From JBBQFC01 sp038321615 (lineage in GTDB: Bacteria; Bacteroidota; Bacteroidia; Flavobacteriales_D; Cryomorphaceae), in contig JBBQFC010000024.1 in NCBI GenBank assembly GCA_038321615.1, forward strand, positions 1 to 42,112: a stretch of 42,112 nucleotides of DNA. Direction: 5' to 3'. Numbering within the stretch: the first letter of the stretch is position 1; each line of letters begins with the position of its first letter. The notes under the pieces are model-generated. The model did not search any database, was not told the DNA's origin, and saw only the letters and a list, made by a program, of their open reading frames with translations. Of this stretch, positions 33,056-40,615 are shown in pieces. Both the position numbers and the translations under genes were made by a program.

Positions 33056-33348
33056 AACATTCGTGGTCAATCTCAAAAAATACATTCAAGTGTGATGTCT
33101 GTTCAGAGCGGAGCGTCTCCTGGCCCGCGTCCGGGTGTTGTGCGTACTTTTCCGACGGTAAACAGCGCATTGAATCTAAAGCAAAATACGCTTGAAAAAT
33201 TGGAAGTGCGAGAAGCGCCCGGGAAGATACACCAGAGAGGTGCGAGCGCTGGTAGTTATTCCCCTCTGGTCGAAATCTCATAATCATCGAATTAAGGATC
33301 CTAAAAAAACAAAACCTAATCTTTACCTTCGAGCGGCAAACATTTCAC
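33056..33348. other. Intergenic stretch with one imperfect hairpin
   Basis: No convincing gene. A 62-codon plus-strand frame (33095-33283) has no recognisable features. CCAGAGAGG (33232-33240) can pair with CCCCTCTGG (33261-33269), 8 of 9 positions, around a 20-base loop. A TACCTTCG at 33324-33331 is a weak -7 candidate for xseA. Confidence 0.35.
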
Positions 33349-34728
33349 TTGATCCAAAAGCACTTCACCTTAAGCCAACTTGCCACCAGCCTACAAACCC
33401 AGGTAGCGAAAATCTACTCAGGGCAATACTGGATTGTTGCTGAAATCAGTAAGCTGAACTTTTACCCGCAAAGTGGACATTGCTACCCGCTATTTGTGGA
33501 GAAGCGCCAAGGCCAAATAGTGGCCGAGATGAAAGGCTTTATCGCCAAGGGAATTTTTGGGGCGCTCAATAGTCGATTTGGCGCGGAAACGGGGAAAACG
33601 CTCGCTGATGGCATGCAAATCCTTTTCCGGTGCAAGGTAAGCTACCATGCAGTATTTGGACTTTCGCTAAATCTGATCGATATCGAGCCGGGCTTTTCGC
33701 TGGGCGAAATGGCGCGAATGCGGAAGGAGACCATCAATGCGCTGCGAAGAAAAGGCATATTCGAACTCAACAAACAAAAAAATCTTCCGCTGCTGCCTCG
33801 GCGTTTGGCGATCGTTTCAGTGGTGAGCAGCAAAGGTTATCGCGATTTTATCTCGGTCTTAGAAAGTAGCTCCTTTTCAAAATCGATTCGCATCAAGTTA
33901 TATCCGGCGCTTCTTCAAGGCGACGCAGCTGTGGAGAGCATTTGTACCGCCCTGCGAATTATCGCCGCCAGTGCACGAGATTATGACGCCGTGGCGATTA
34001 TACGCGGTGGAGGCGGTGAAACCGGCCTCGATTGCTACGATCAATATCCTTTGGCCGAAGCCGTGAGCCAGTTTCCAATTCCGGTACTTTCCGGCATTGG
34101 CCATGCCACCAATCTTACGGTAGTGGAGCAAGTGTCGCATACCAATCTAATTACCCCCACCGATTTGGCCAGATGGCTCATTGGGCGTTTTCAAAAAGTA
34201 GATGATCAAATAGCTGATGCCAGCCGGCGGCTATCGATTTTCCGCAAAGGAAAGTTCGAACTCTTGAAGCGCGATTTGGCTGAAAGAACAGGCGCTTTAG
34301 CTGGCTTGAGCCAACAATTAATACGCGTTGCCAGAAACCGGCTCAACGCGCAAAGTTATCGCGTTGGCCAGCAATCAAAAGATCGGATCGCTGTACAAAA
34401 AGTATATCTGTATCGCACTGCCCCTGTCGATTTGCGGAAAGCCTACAATCAAATTGACCAGCGCTTGAAAGAAGAGCTGACATATGCAGAAGCAACTTTG
34501 GCGACTCAGTGTACCGCGCTATTTCGCTCGAGCGAGCAGCAATTGGATCATATGGAAGAAAAATTGGAGCTTTTGAAACCAGACCGTATTCTAAAACGAG
34601 GCTATTCTATAACTTTAGCCAACGGGAAACCGATCAAAAATGCAGCCGACGTGGAGAATGGAACGCTCCTAGAAACCCAAACCAGCAACGGAATTATCTA
34701 CAGTAAAGCAACACGCAAGCATGGCTAA
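33349..34728 (+). CDS. xseA: Exonuclease VII large subunit
   Basis: 459 residues from a TTG at 33349; no ATG is available near the N-terminus and the first residues (MIQKHFTLSQLATSLQTQV) match the family's OB-fold start. The OB domain (1-100), catalytic domain with RGGGGETGLDCYDQYPLAEAV and PVLSGIGHATNLTVVEQVSH, and a long coiled-coil C-terminus that docks the small subunit are visible. The complex degrades single-stranded DNA in both directions in repair. The E. coli GHETD motif reads GHATN here, so the histidine is kept but the glutamate and aspartate are not. The gene overlaps xseB by 8 bases. Confidence 0.9.
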   Translation: MIQKHFTLSQLATSLQTQVAKIYSGQYWIVAEISKLNFYPQSGHCYPLFVEKRQGQIVAEMKGFIAKGIFGALNSRFGAETGKTLADGMQILFRCKVSYHAVFGLSLNLIDIEPGFSLGEMARMRKETINALRRKGIFELNKQKNLPLLPRRLAIVSVVSSKGYRDFISVLESSSFSKSIRIKLYPALLQGDAAVESICTALRIIAASARDYDAVAIIRGGGGETGLDCYDQYPLAEAVSQFPIPVLSGIGHATNLTVVEQVSHTNLITPTDLARWLIGRFQKVDDQIADASRRLSIFRKGKFELLKRDLAERTGALAGLSQQLIRVARNRLNAQSYRVGQQSKDRIAVQKVYLYRTAPVDLRKAYNQIDQRLKEELTYAEATLATQCTALFRSSEQQLDHMEEKLELLKPDRILKRGYSITLANGKPIKNAADVENGTLLETQTSNGIIYSKATRKHG

Positions 34729-34915
34729 GAAAACATACGAAGAACAACTCACCGAGCTCGAAACCATTATTGGAGCTATGGAAAACGAAGAAGTTTCAAT
34801 CGACGAATTGGCTATAAAAGTGAAACGCGCATCCGAGATCATAGCGCATTGCCGCGCGGTGCTCAAGAATACAGAAGGCGAAGTTGATCAAATATTAAAG
34901 GGGCTTTCGGAGTAG
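34721..34915 (+). CDS. xseB: Exonuclease VII small subunit
   Basis: 64 residues: KKTYEEQLTELETIIGAMEN followed by an acidic helix and KRASEIIAHCRAVLKNTE, the two-helix XseB fold. Several copies wrap the coiled coil of the large subunit and are needed for activity. The ATG lies inside the last codons of xseA, so production is coupled. A hairpin follows the stop. Confidence 0.93.
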   Translation: MAKKTYEEQLTELETIIGAMENEEVSIDELAIKVKRASEIIAHCRAVLKNTEGEVDQILKGLSE

Positions 34916-34916
34916 C

Positions 34917-34942
34917 AAAAAACCCCGCACAAGGCGGGGCTT
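34917..34942 (-). terminator. Intrinsic terminator of the S9 peptidase gene
   Basis: On the minus strand the stem GCCCCGC...GCGGGG, with loop CTTGT (paired bases 34923-34928 and 34934-34939), is followed by TTTTTT. The stem is pure G/C and lies 22 bases after the peptidase stop. Between convergent genes it may also halt xseAB transcripts, but on that strand the T-run is weak. Confidence 0.85.
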
Positions 34943-34964
34943 ATCAACTCATCTCAACGAGAAA

Positions 34965-36920
34965 TTATACATCTGCTTTCACAGGTACATTTTCTAAATG
35001 CTTAGAAAGAAATGCCTCCATAGCGCGGTAGAATTCAAATCGATTTTCTTCGTTTCGGAAACCGTGGCCTTCATTGTCTTTTACTATGTATTCCACATCT
35101 ACTCCTCGTCCACGCAAGGCTTCTACCATTTGATCGCTTTCGTCTTTATTCACTCGTGGATCCATCGCTCCTTGAGCTACCAATAGTGGAGCAGTAATCT
35201 TATCGGCGTGGAAAACGGGCGAAGCTTCGCGCAACATCAGAGAGTCGGAAGGATTTTCGGGGTCACCCACCATCTCGTACATCATCTTTTTGAATGGCTC
35301 CCAATACGGAGGGATAGTTCCCATAAAAGTGAATAAGTTGGAAACACCCACGTAATCTATACCACAAGCGTAAAGATCGGGCGTATAAGCCAATCCGGCG
35401 AGGGTAGCGTAGCCGCCGTAGCTTCCGCCATAGATGGCGATACGCTCTTTATCGGCTATTCCCTTTTCAACTAACCAATTGGCACCATCGGTGATATCGT
35501 CCTGCATTTTCTTACCCCATTCGCGGAATGAAGCTTCCCAGTGTTGACGGCCATAACCTGTTGAACCACGGAAATTCATCTGAAGAACGGCATAACCACG
35601 ATTGGCCAAAAACTGAATTTCGGGATTGAAACCCCAGGTGTCGCGCGCCCAAGGACCGCCATGCGGATTAACCACCACCGGAAGATTCTTCGCAGTTTCC
35701 ATGGTATAACCCGCAGGTAGCGTAAGGTAACCATGAATGGTCATCCCGTCGCGACTTTTGTATTCAATAGGCGTCATGGCAGCCATGTTTTCGGCTTCAA
35801 TCCATGGGGATGGATCGGCGATGAATGTCGATTCATCTGTACGGAAATCGTAGAGGTAATATTCTCCAAGCGAGCGGTCGCTATAAGTGCGAACGATTCC
35901 TAAGTTCTCATCATCGGTGAGCGAAGTAATGGCTATTTCCATGCCGGGATACGTTTCCTGCATTTTGGCATAGTGCTTTTTAAATTCGTCGTCGAAGAAG
36001 TGCAATTCCTGCTTATCGCCGGTGTAATTTGCGTAGAGTAATTTTTTATCCTTTCGGCTGTAATCGAGTCCACCTACATCGTAATCGGCATTCTCGTAAA
36101 GCATAGATTCTTCTTTCCCAGTGGCTGGATCGAATATCACAATCGCCGATTTATCACGCCCCATATTGCTCGAAGCGTAGAGCTTCTTATTGTCGAAGGT
36201 GAACATCAGTGCACTCATCTGATCTTTAAAATCGGTGGTCAAAATCGAGCGAAATGGCTCCTTCTCCGTATCGCGGTAAAGCACCGAAGTACTTACGCCA
36301 TCGCTTGTGCCAGCTATGCGTAGTTTCCCTTCGTGATCGGTCATCCAACTGGTAATATTGCCCGGATTTTCGGCGATCATTTCCATTTTACCCGTGTTCA
36401 CATTGATGCGGTATGGATCAAAAATTTGCGGATTTCGCTTGTTCAAGCCTACAATCATATGCTCCTTATCGTCTTTTAGATCGTCGATGATTTCAGTGCG
36501 AACGCCCTTAATTTGGGTGAGCGGTGTAAGGTTGCTTCCATCGGCATTGACTGCGATTAAATAGAAATTCTCGTCGCCGTTGTCGTCTTTCAGGTAAACA
36601 ATACGGTCATTATTAGCCCAGAAATAGCCGGATATGTCCCGATCTGTTTGGGCAGTAATTCGCTGAGCGCTATCGCCTCCTACTGGTTTCACATAGATGT
36701 TCATTCGGCTTTCCCACGGTGCACGGTAAGAATAATATTTCCCATCGGGCGAGATTTGAAATCCAGATATTTCGGGGTTCTTGAAAAAGTCTTCAAGGGG
36801 AAGTTCGGGCACTGCCACCCGAGCAGTAGTATTCATTTCTGTAGATTCGTTTTGATTTGAATTGCAAGCTGCAAAAGTAAGAATGACTCCGAGCAGCAGG
36901 CAGGTAGTTTGTTTGACCAT
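34965..36920 (-). CDS. S9 family prolyl oligopeptidase-like lipoprotein
   Basis: 651 residues. Lipoprotein signal MVKQTTCLLLGVILTFAAC with lipobox FAAC. An N-terminal beta-propeller (about 40-385, with repeated SPDGKYYSYR, FDNKKLY and YDF elements) gates a C-terminal alpha/beta-hydrolase with catalytic triad Ser500 (GGSYGG), Asp587 (AMDPRV) and His619 (NEGHGF). S9 peptidases cleave short peptides after proline or other residues; this acyl-peptide-hydrolase/DPP-like form should act on peptides at the periplasmic side of a membrane. With the two M1 peptidases the window encodes three exported peptidases. It ends at a strong terminator. Confidence 0.9.
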   Translation of the reverse strand: MVKQTTCLLLGVILTFAACNSNQNESTEMNTTARVAVPELPLEDFFKNPEISGFQISPDGKYYSYRAPWESRMNIYVKPVGGDSAQRITAQTDRDISGYFWANNDRIVYLKDDNGDENFYLIAVNADGSNLTPLTQIKGVRTEIIDDLKDDKEHMIVGLNKRNPQIFDPYRINVNTGKMEMIAENPGNITSWMTDHEGKLRIAGTSDGVSTSVLYRDTEKEPFRSILTTDFKDQMSALMFTFDNKKLYASSNMGRDKSAIVIFDPATGKEESMLYENADYDVGGLDYSRKDKKLLYANYTGDKQELHFFDDEFKKHYAKMQETYPGMEIAITSLTDDENLGIVRTYSDRSLGEYYLYDFRTDESTFIADPSPWIEAENMAAMTPIEYKSRDGMTIHGYLTLPAGYTMETAKNLPVVVNPHGGPWARDTWGFNPEIQFLANRGYAVLQMNFRGSTGYGRQHWEASFREWGKKMQDDITDGANWLVEKGIADKERIAIYGGSYGGYATLAGLAYTPDLYACGIDYVGVSNLFTFMGTIPPYWEPFKKMMYEMVGDPENPSDSLMLREASPVFHADKITAPLLVAQGAMDPRVNKDESDQMVEALRGRGVDVEYIVKDNEGHGFRNEENRFEFYRAMEAFLSKHLENVPVKADV

Positions 36921-37068
36921 AGTGAGCAGATTTTTTTTGCAAAAAATGGTAATTCCAACGTCCGAGGCAAAAGGTTTGTTATGAATGGCACTGGTATGCG
37001 ATGGGCGGAAAATCTCAGCGCCAAAAAATCGAAAAGGGAAGCAGGACAGCTATCATCACGAAATTGCT

Positions 37069-37076
37069 TTAATTTT
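37069..37076 (+). promoter_or_regulatory. Candidate -7 element for the YhiN-like gene
   Basis: TAATTTTG, an exact TAnnTTTG match, 20 bases before the ATG at 37097 in the divergent gap. No -33 TTTG. Confidence 0.4.
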
Positions 37077-37096
37077 GACCCAATGAAAGTAAGTCC

Positions 37097-38308
37097 ATGC
37101 GCATAGCGGTAATTGGTGGGGGTGCGGCCGGTTTTTTCGCCGCCATTTCGGCAAAAACACACCATCCAAAAGCCGAGGTGGTTCTCTTCGAAAAATCGAA
37201 TAAATTACTTTCGAAAGTCCGCGTATCAGGCGGTGGGCGGTGCAATGTAACCAATGCCCAACCCAGCCTGAAACAGCTCGCCGACGGCTATCCACGCGGG
37301 GGCAAGCTTATGAAACAATTGCTTCAGCGCTTTTCCAATACCGATACCATAAAATGGTTTGAATCGCGGGGCGTTCCGGTTTACGCGCAAGCAGATACGC
37401 GCGTATTTCCCACTTCCGATAATTCCCAGAGCATTGTAGATGCCTTAATGGATGAAGCGGCTAAACTCGGCGTAACAATTATGCTGAATAGCCCCATTTC
37501 CCGCATCGAAAACGCCCGTGATATCTGGCTGTATTTCGGCTCGGAAGGCACCGCAAAAAAGGCTTTTGATAAGGTGATAGTGGCTTGCGGTGGCTCGCCA
37601 AAATTGGATGGCCTCAATTGGTTGAGCTCTTTAGGCCATATCATCGAGCCACCGGTGCCATCGCTGTTCACGTTCAACATTCCCCATTCCGATTTGGCAA
37701 CGTATATGGGGCTCTCGGTGCCAGCTGCAATAGTAACCGTTGAAGGCACCAAACTTAAAGCCGAAGGGGCGATGCTCATTACCCATTGGGGCTTAAGCGG
37801 ACCGGCCGTGCTTAAACTTTCTTCGTTCGGGGCGCGGCTTCTGGCCGAAAAAAAATACGACTTCACAGTTTTGGTCAATTGGGTAGGCGAACAAAACCAT
37901 CAGCGGGTTTGGGACACCCTTCAATCTTCCGTTACATCGAATCCCAATAAACAAGTCCAAAACCTGCGGCCATTTGAGCTTTCCGAAAGACTATGGTTGC
38001 GTTTTTTAGTAAAAGCGGAAATCGCTTTGGATAAACGTTGGGGTGATTTGGGGGCAAAGCATTTTAATAGGCTCACCTCCTTGCTTACCAATGAGCGATT
38101 TGCCGTAAAAGGTAAAACTACATTTAAAGAAGAATTTGTAACCTGCGGAGGGGTGAGCTTAAGCAGCATTCATAAATCGACCTTGGAAAGCATCCACGTC
38201 CACGGGCTATATTTCGCTGGCGAAATTCTCGATATAGACGGAATTACAGGGGGCTATAATTTTCAAGCGGCTTGGACTACGGGGTTTTTGGCTGGGCAGT
38301 TGGGCTAA
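37097..38308 (+). CDS. YhiN/HI0933-like FAD-dependent oxidoreductase
   Basis: 403 residues, cytosolic. The N-terminal FAD-binding motif is VIGGGAAGFFAA (5-16), followed by GGGRCNVTNA (about 48-57), characteristic of the HI0933 family, and a C-terminal GEILDIDGITGGYNFQAAW segment that closes the flavin site. The family is widespread, lacks a firmly established substrate and has been proposed to act on rRNA bases or sulfur compounds; none is shown here. It is monocistronic and divergent from the S9 peptidase gene. Confidence 0.85.
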   Translation: MRIAVIGGGAAGFFAAISAKTHHPKAEVVLFEKSNKLLSKVRVSGGGRCNVTNAQPSLKQLADGYPRGGKLMKQLLQRFSNTDTIKWFESRGVPVYAQADTRVFPTSDNSQSIVDALMDEAAKLGVTIMLNSPISRIENARDIWLYFGSEGTAKKAFDKVIVACGGSPKLDGLNWLSSLGHIIEPPVPSLFTFNIPHSDLATYMGLSVPAAIVTVEGTKLKAEGAMLITHWGLSGPAVLKLSSFGARLLAEKKYDFTVLVNWVGEQNHQRVWDTLQSSVTSNPNKQVQNLRPFELSERLWLRFLVKAEIALDKRWGDLGAKHFNRLTSLLTNERFAVKGKTTFKEEFVTCGGVSLSSIHKSTLESIHVHGLYFAGEILDIDGITGGYNFQAAWTTGFLAGQLG

Positions 38309-38392
38309 GAAAACGGGGGATATTTAGGGATGACCGTTGATACCCTTCGGAATCATAGACGCTGATGAAAGGTTATATTGAATTAAATGCCA

Positions 38393-38408
38393 AAGGGTAA
38401 ATACCCTT
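38393..38408. repeat. Inverted repeat AAGGGTA-AA-TACCCTT
   Basis: Seven-base perfect arms (38393-38399 and 38402-38408) around two bases. Too tight for a normal RNA hairpin loop, so it is more like a protein-binding site. Confidence 0.4.
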
Positions 38409-38500
38409 CGAAACAAGGTGATGAATACTTCATGAACAATCCACTATTCTTCAAATCCCATTCAAATAAAAAGTGGAGGTAAGTACGCTTAATAAAAGCC

Positions 38501-38532
38501 GAAACCCTTAAAGACAATGCTCGAAGGGTTTC
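38501..38532. repeat. Inverted repeat GAAACCCTT-N14-AAGGGTTTC
   Basis: Nine-base perfect arms (38501-38509 and 38524-38532) around 14 bases, inside the interrupted frame. No T-run follows, so it is not a typical terminator. Confidence 0.45.
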
Positions 38533-38772
38533 AGATTGGGCTGGTTGGTTAAAAGATTGGTATTGGTTCTACGATAATTTTTTCGCTCTGAAGTATCGAA
38601 CTAAAGTTTAATCCGCTTTTGAGTTGGCACATTTTCTTCGTCAAAAATGCAGACAAAACAAAAGCCTTTCGGGAGCCATCCTACAGGTAGATCGGTGGTA
38701 TTTCTGCCTGCCTTCAGTTCGAGAAGAGTAAAACACTTTTTTCGTGCAGGGTGGCAAGCTTATCTCAATATT

Positions 38773-40434
38773 TCATTTGAAAACAATAACCTTTGTATAG
38801 GCCTTAACTTTGCCGTTTTCTATAAGTTGAACAATGTAAATACCTGCTGGAATATTCTGCGGCAAAGCATCTACATATAAGCCGTTGAGTTGGTGGTAAG
38901 CAAACACTTTCTCACCGAGCAAATTTTGGAAAATCAAGGTAGCATTGTTCAATTGCAAATCTGATTGAAATGGCCTGTTTGACTGCAAAGGGTTAGGGTA
39001 TAGTTGGAACTCGGTTGCTACCCGGCTTTCACTAATACCCACTGTAATTCCAATTTTAGATATGAAAGCGTCCAACTCGCCTTCATGGTTCAGCACATTA
39101 CTACCAAACTCCAATACAGGACTGTCAAAAAACCCTGTTATATAAATGTCACCGGCTAGATTATTCGCCATATCTTCAGGATGGTCGTCACCAGAGCCTC
39201 CGGCAGAAAGTATCCAATTCAATTCGCCATCAGGTGAGTACTCCAACACAAAAATATCTTTTGAGCCTGAGTTGGTAATTGTGAAATTTCCGAAGGTGCT
39301 AATTGGACTGACGTGATAGCCAGTGGCACGAATGTTACCAGCTTGATCTACGGAAATATCTCTTCCTTCTTCTTGAAATTCACCACCTCCGCTTTTCGCC
39401 CATTGCTCATTGCCATCCGCATTGTACTTCGCAATGAAAAAATCGAAGATAGAGAGTGGGCCAGTGCCGGTAAGCATTACGTTTCCAAACTCAATGCTAT
39501 TTCCGCCAAAGGAACCAGTGATATATGCGTTATCAGCCGCATCCAACGCAATGCCTAATGATAATGTTCCATTTGCAACTCCCCTTTTTGCCCACAGCAC
39601 ATTGCCGTTGCCATCAAATTTTGCAATAAATGCATCTGGACCACCTTCATTGGTAAGCTGAAGATTGCCAATGGAGAAGGTGCTGCTTGAATGGTCCCCT
39701 GTGAGATAAACATCCCCATTGCTTCCCGCGGCAACATCTCTACCCCAATCTGCGCCATCTCCGCCAATGTCAATGGCCCATATCGCGTTGCCTTGCGGAT
39801 CGTATTTCGCCAAAAAGGTATTCAGCCATAAATTCGAATTAGTGATGGTGATCGAACCAAAATCCAGAGCAATACTACCATAAGAACCAGTGACATAGAT
39901 ATCTCCAGCGGCTGTGCATGTAATGCCAAAAAACTTATCTGAACCTGATTGCCCAACATTCAGCGCATAGATCACATCGCCATCGGGGCTATACTTAACC
40001 AAAAAGGCGTCTTCGGAACCCTGCGTGACAAGGGTGGTGTTGTCGAAAATCAGCGACAGGCTGCTGAAGTCTCCAGCGATATAGATGTTGCCATCCGGAT
40101 CTATTACCATATCGCGGCAAGAAACACTTCCAGTACCTTCGGAAGCTCTTGCCCAAATTACATTTCCAATTTCATCATACTTCACAATGAAGAGATTTGT
40201 GGAAGCTGTACTTGTCAATGTAAAATCACCAAAAGTGATAGTGCTACTATTAAAATTACCTGTAACATATACGTTTCCGCTTTGGTCCGTCTCCACTGCT
40301 CGACCTATGTCCAACTCATTTTCGCCGGCAGATACCGCCCAAGCCCATCCAAAGTTCTGGGCTAATGAAGGAAATGGTGTCAAAGCAATAATAACCAGCG
40401 CGAAGAGACTTCGGGATATGAAGGTATTAGCCAT
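38773..40434 (-). CDS. Secreted seven-bladed SBBP-type beta-propeller with T9SS type A tail
   Basis: 553 residues. Signal peptide MANTFISRSLFALVIIALTP ... SLAQ. Seven repeats of about 65 residues each carry the pattern NVYVTGNF (also NIYIAGDF, DIYVTGSY, DVYLTGDH, NAYITGSF, NIRATGYH, DIYITGFF) and DxFIxKYDxxGNxxWA, consistent with one closed seven-bladed propeller. Residues from about 478 form the type A sorting tail: YPNPLQSN, LLGEKVF, IPAGIYIVQL and a terminal KVIVFK. It should cross the outer membrane by type IX secretion and be released or anchored at the surface. Ligand unknown. The neighbouring gene upstream encodes a related protein. Confidence 0.9.
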   Translation of the reverse strand: MANTFISRSLFALVIIALTPFPSLAQNFGWAWAVSAGENELDIGRAVETDQSGNVYVTGNFNSSTITFGDFTLTSTASTNLFIVKYDEIGNVIWARASEGTGSVSCRDMVIDPDGNIYIAGDFSSLSLIFDNTTLVTQGSEDAFLVKYSPDGDVIYALNVGQSGSDKFFGITCTAAGDIYVTGSYGSIALDFGSITITNSNLWLNTFLAKYDPQGNAIWAIDIGGDGADWGRDVAAGSNGDVYLTGDHSSSTFSIGNLQLTNEGGPDAFIAKFDGNGNVLWAKRGVANGTLSLGIALDAADNAYITGSFGGNSIEFGNVMLTGTGPLSIFDFFIAKYNADGNEQWAKSGGGEFQEEGRDISVDQAGNIRATGYHVSPISTFGNFTITNSGSKDIFVLEYSPDGELNWILSAGGSGDDHPEDMANNLAGDIYITGFFDSPVLEFGSNVLNHEGELDAFISKIGITVGISESRVATEFQLYPNPLQSNRPFQSDLQLNNATLIFQNLLGEKVFAYHQLNGLYVDALPQNIPAGIYIVQLIENGKVKAYTKVIVFK

Positions 40435-40615
40435 AATGAATCGTTTAAAGTGAAGTTAAAAATATATTGGTTTGCACAGAAATTCGCAGTATCACCACGC
40501 TTACTATCTTTTCTCTTGGTTGCATTTTAAGTGTTGCATGGTGTTTGCTCCTTTTCATCTTTATCGTCCCTTTGCAATGTTGCGGCTCCTTTCATAGTTT
40601 TGCATCCCTTTATGC

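Larger units (their letters stand above)
38387..38611 (+). pseudogene. 75-codon frame broken by one in-frame stop, unknown protein
   Basis: From ATG at 38387 the frame reads MPKGKYPSKQGDEYFMNNP, continues FFKSHSNKKWR and hits TAA at 38480-38482. The same frame then runs open as VRLIKAETLKDNARRVSDW, followed by AGWLKDWYWFYDNFFALKYR, to TAA at 38609-38611. The second part is unusually rich in Trp and Tyr and reads like protein. I do not recognise a family. It may be a nonsense-interrupted gene, a gene remnant or chance. Confidence 0.3.
38309..38772. other. 464-base gene-poor stretch with ACCCTT/AAGGGT repeats
   Basis: No standard gene. ACCCTT or its complement AAGGGT occurs five times within 190 bases (38342, 38393, 38403, 38504, 38524), forming two inverted repeats listed separately. 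A frame with one internal stop (38387-38611) is also described separately. Nothing recognised in 38612-38772. Confidence 0.5.

Noticed and set aside
33095..33283. 62-codon plus-strand frame before xseA
   Set aside because: No hydrophobic segment, domain or overlap with neighbours; composition looks random.
33045..33287. N-terminal extension of the TauE-type permease
   Set aside because: Non-membrane sequence ahead of a clean membrane start at 33044.
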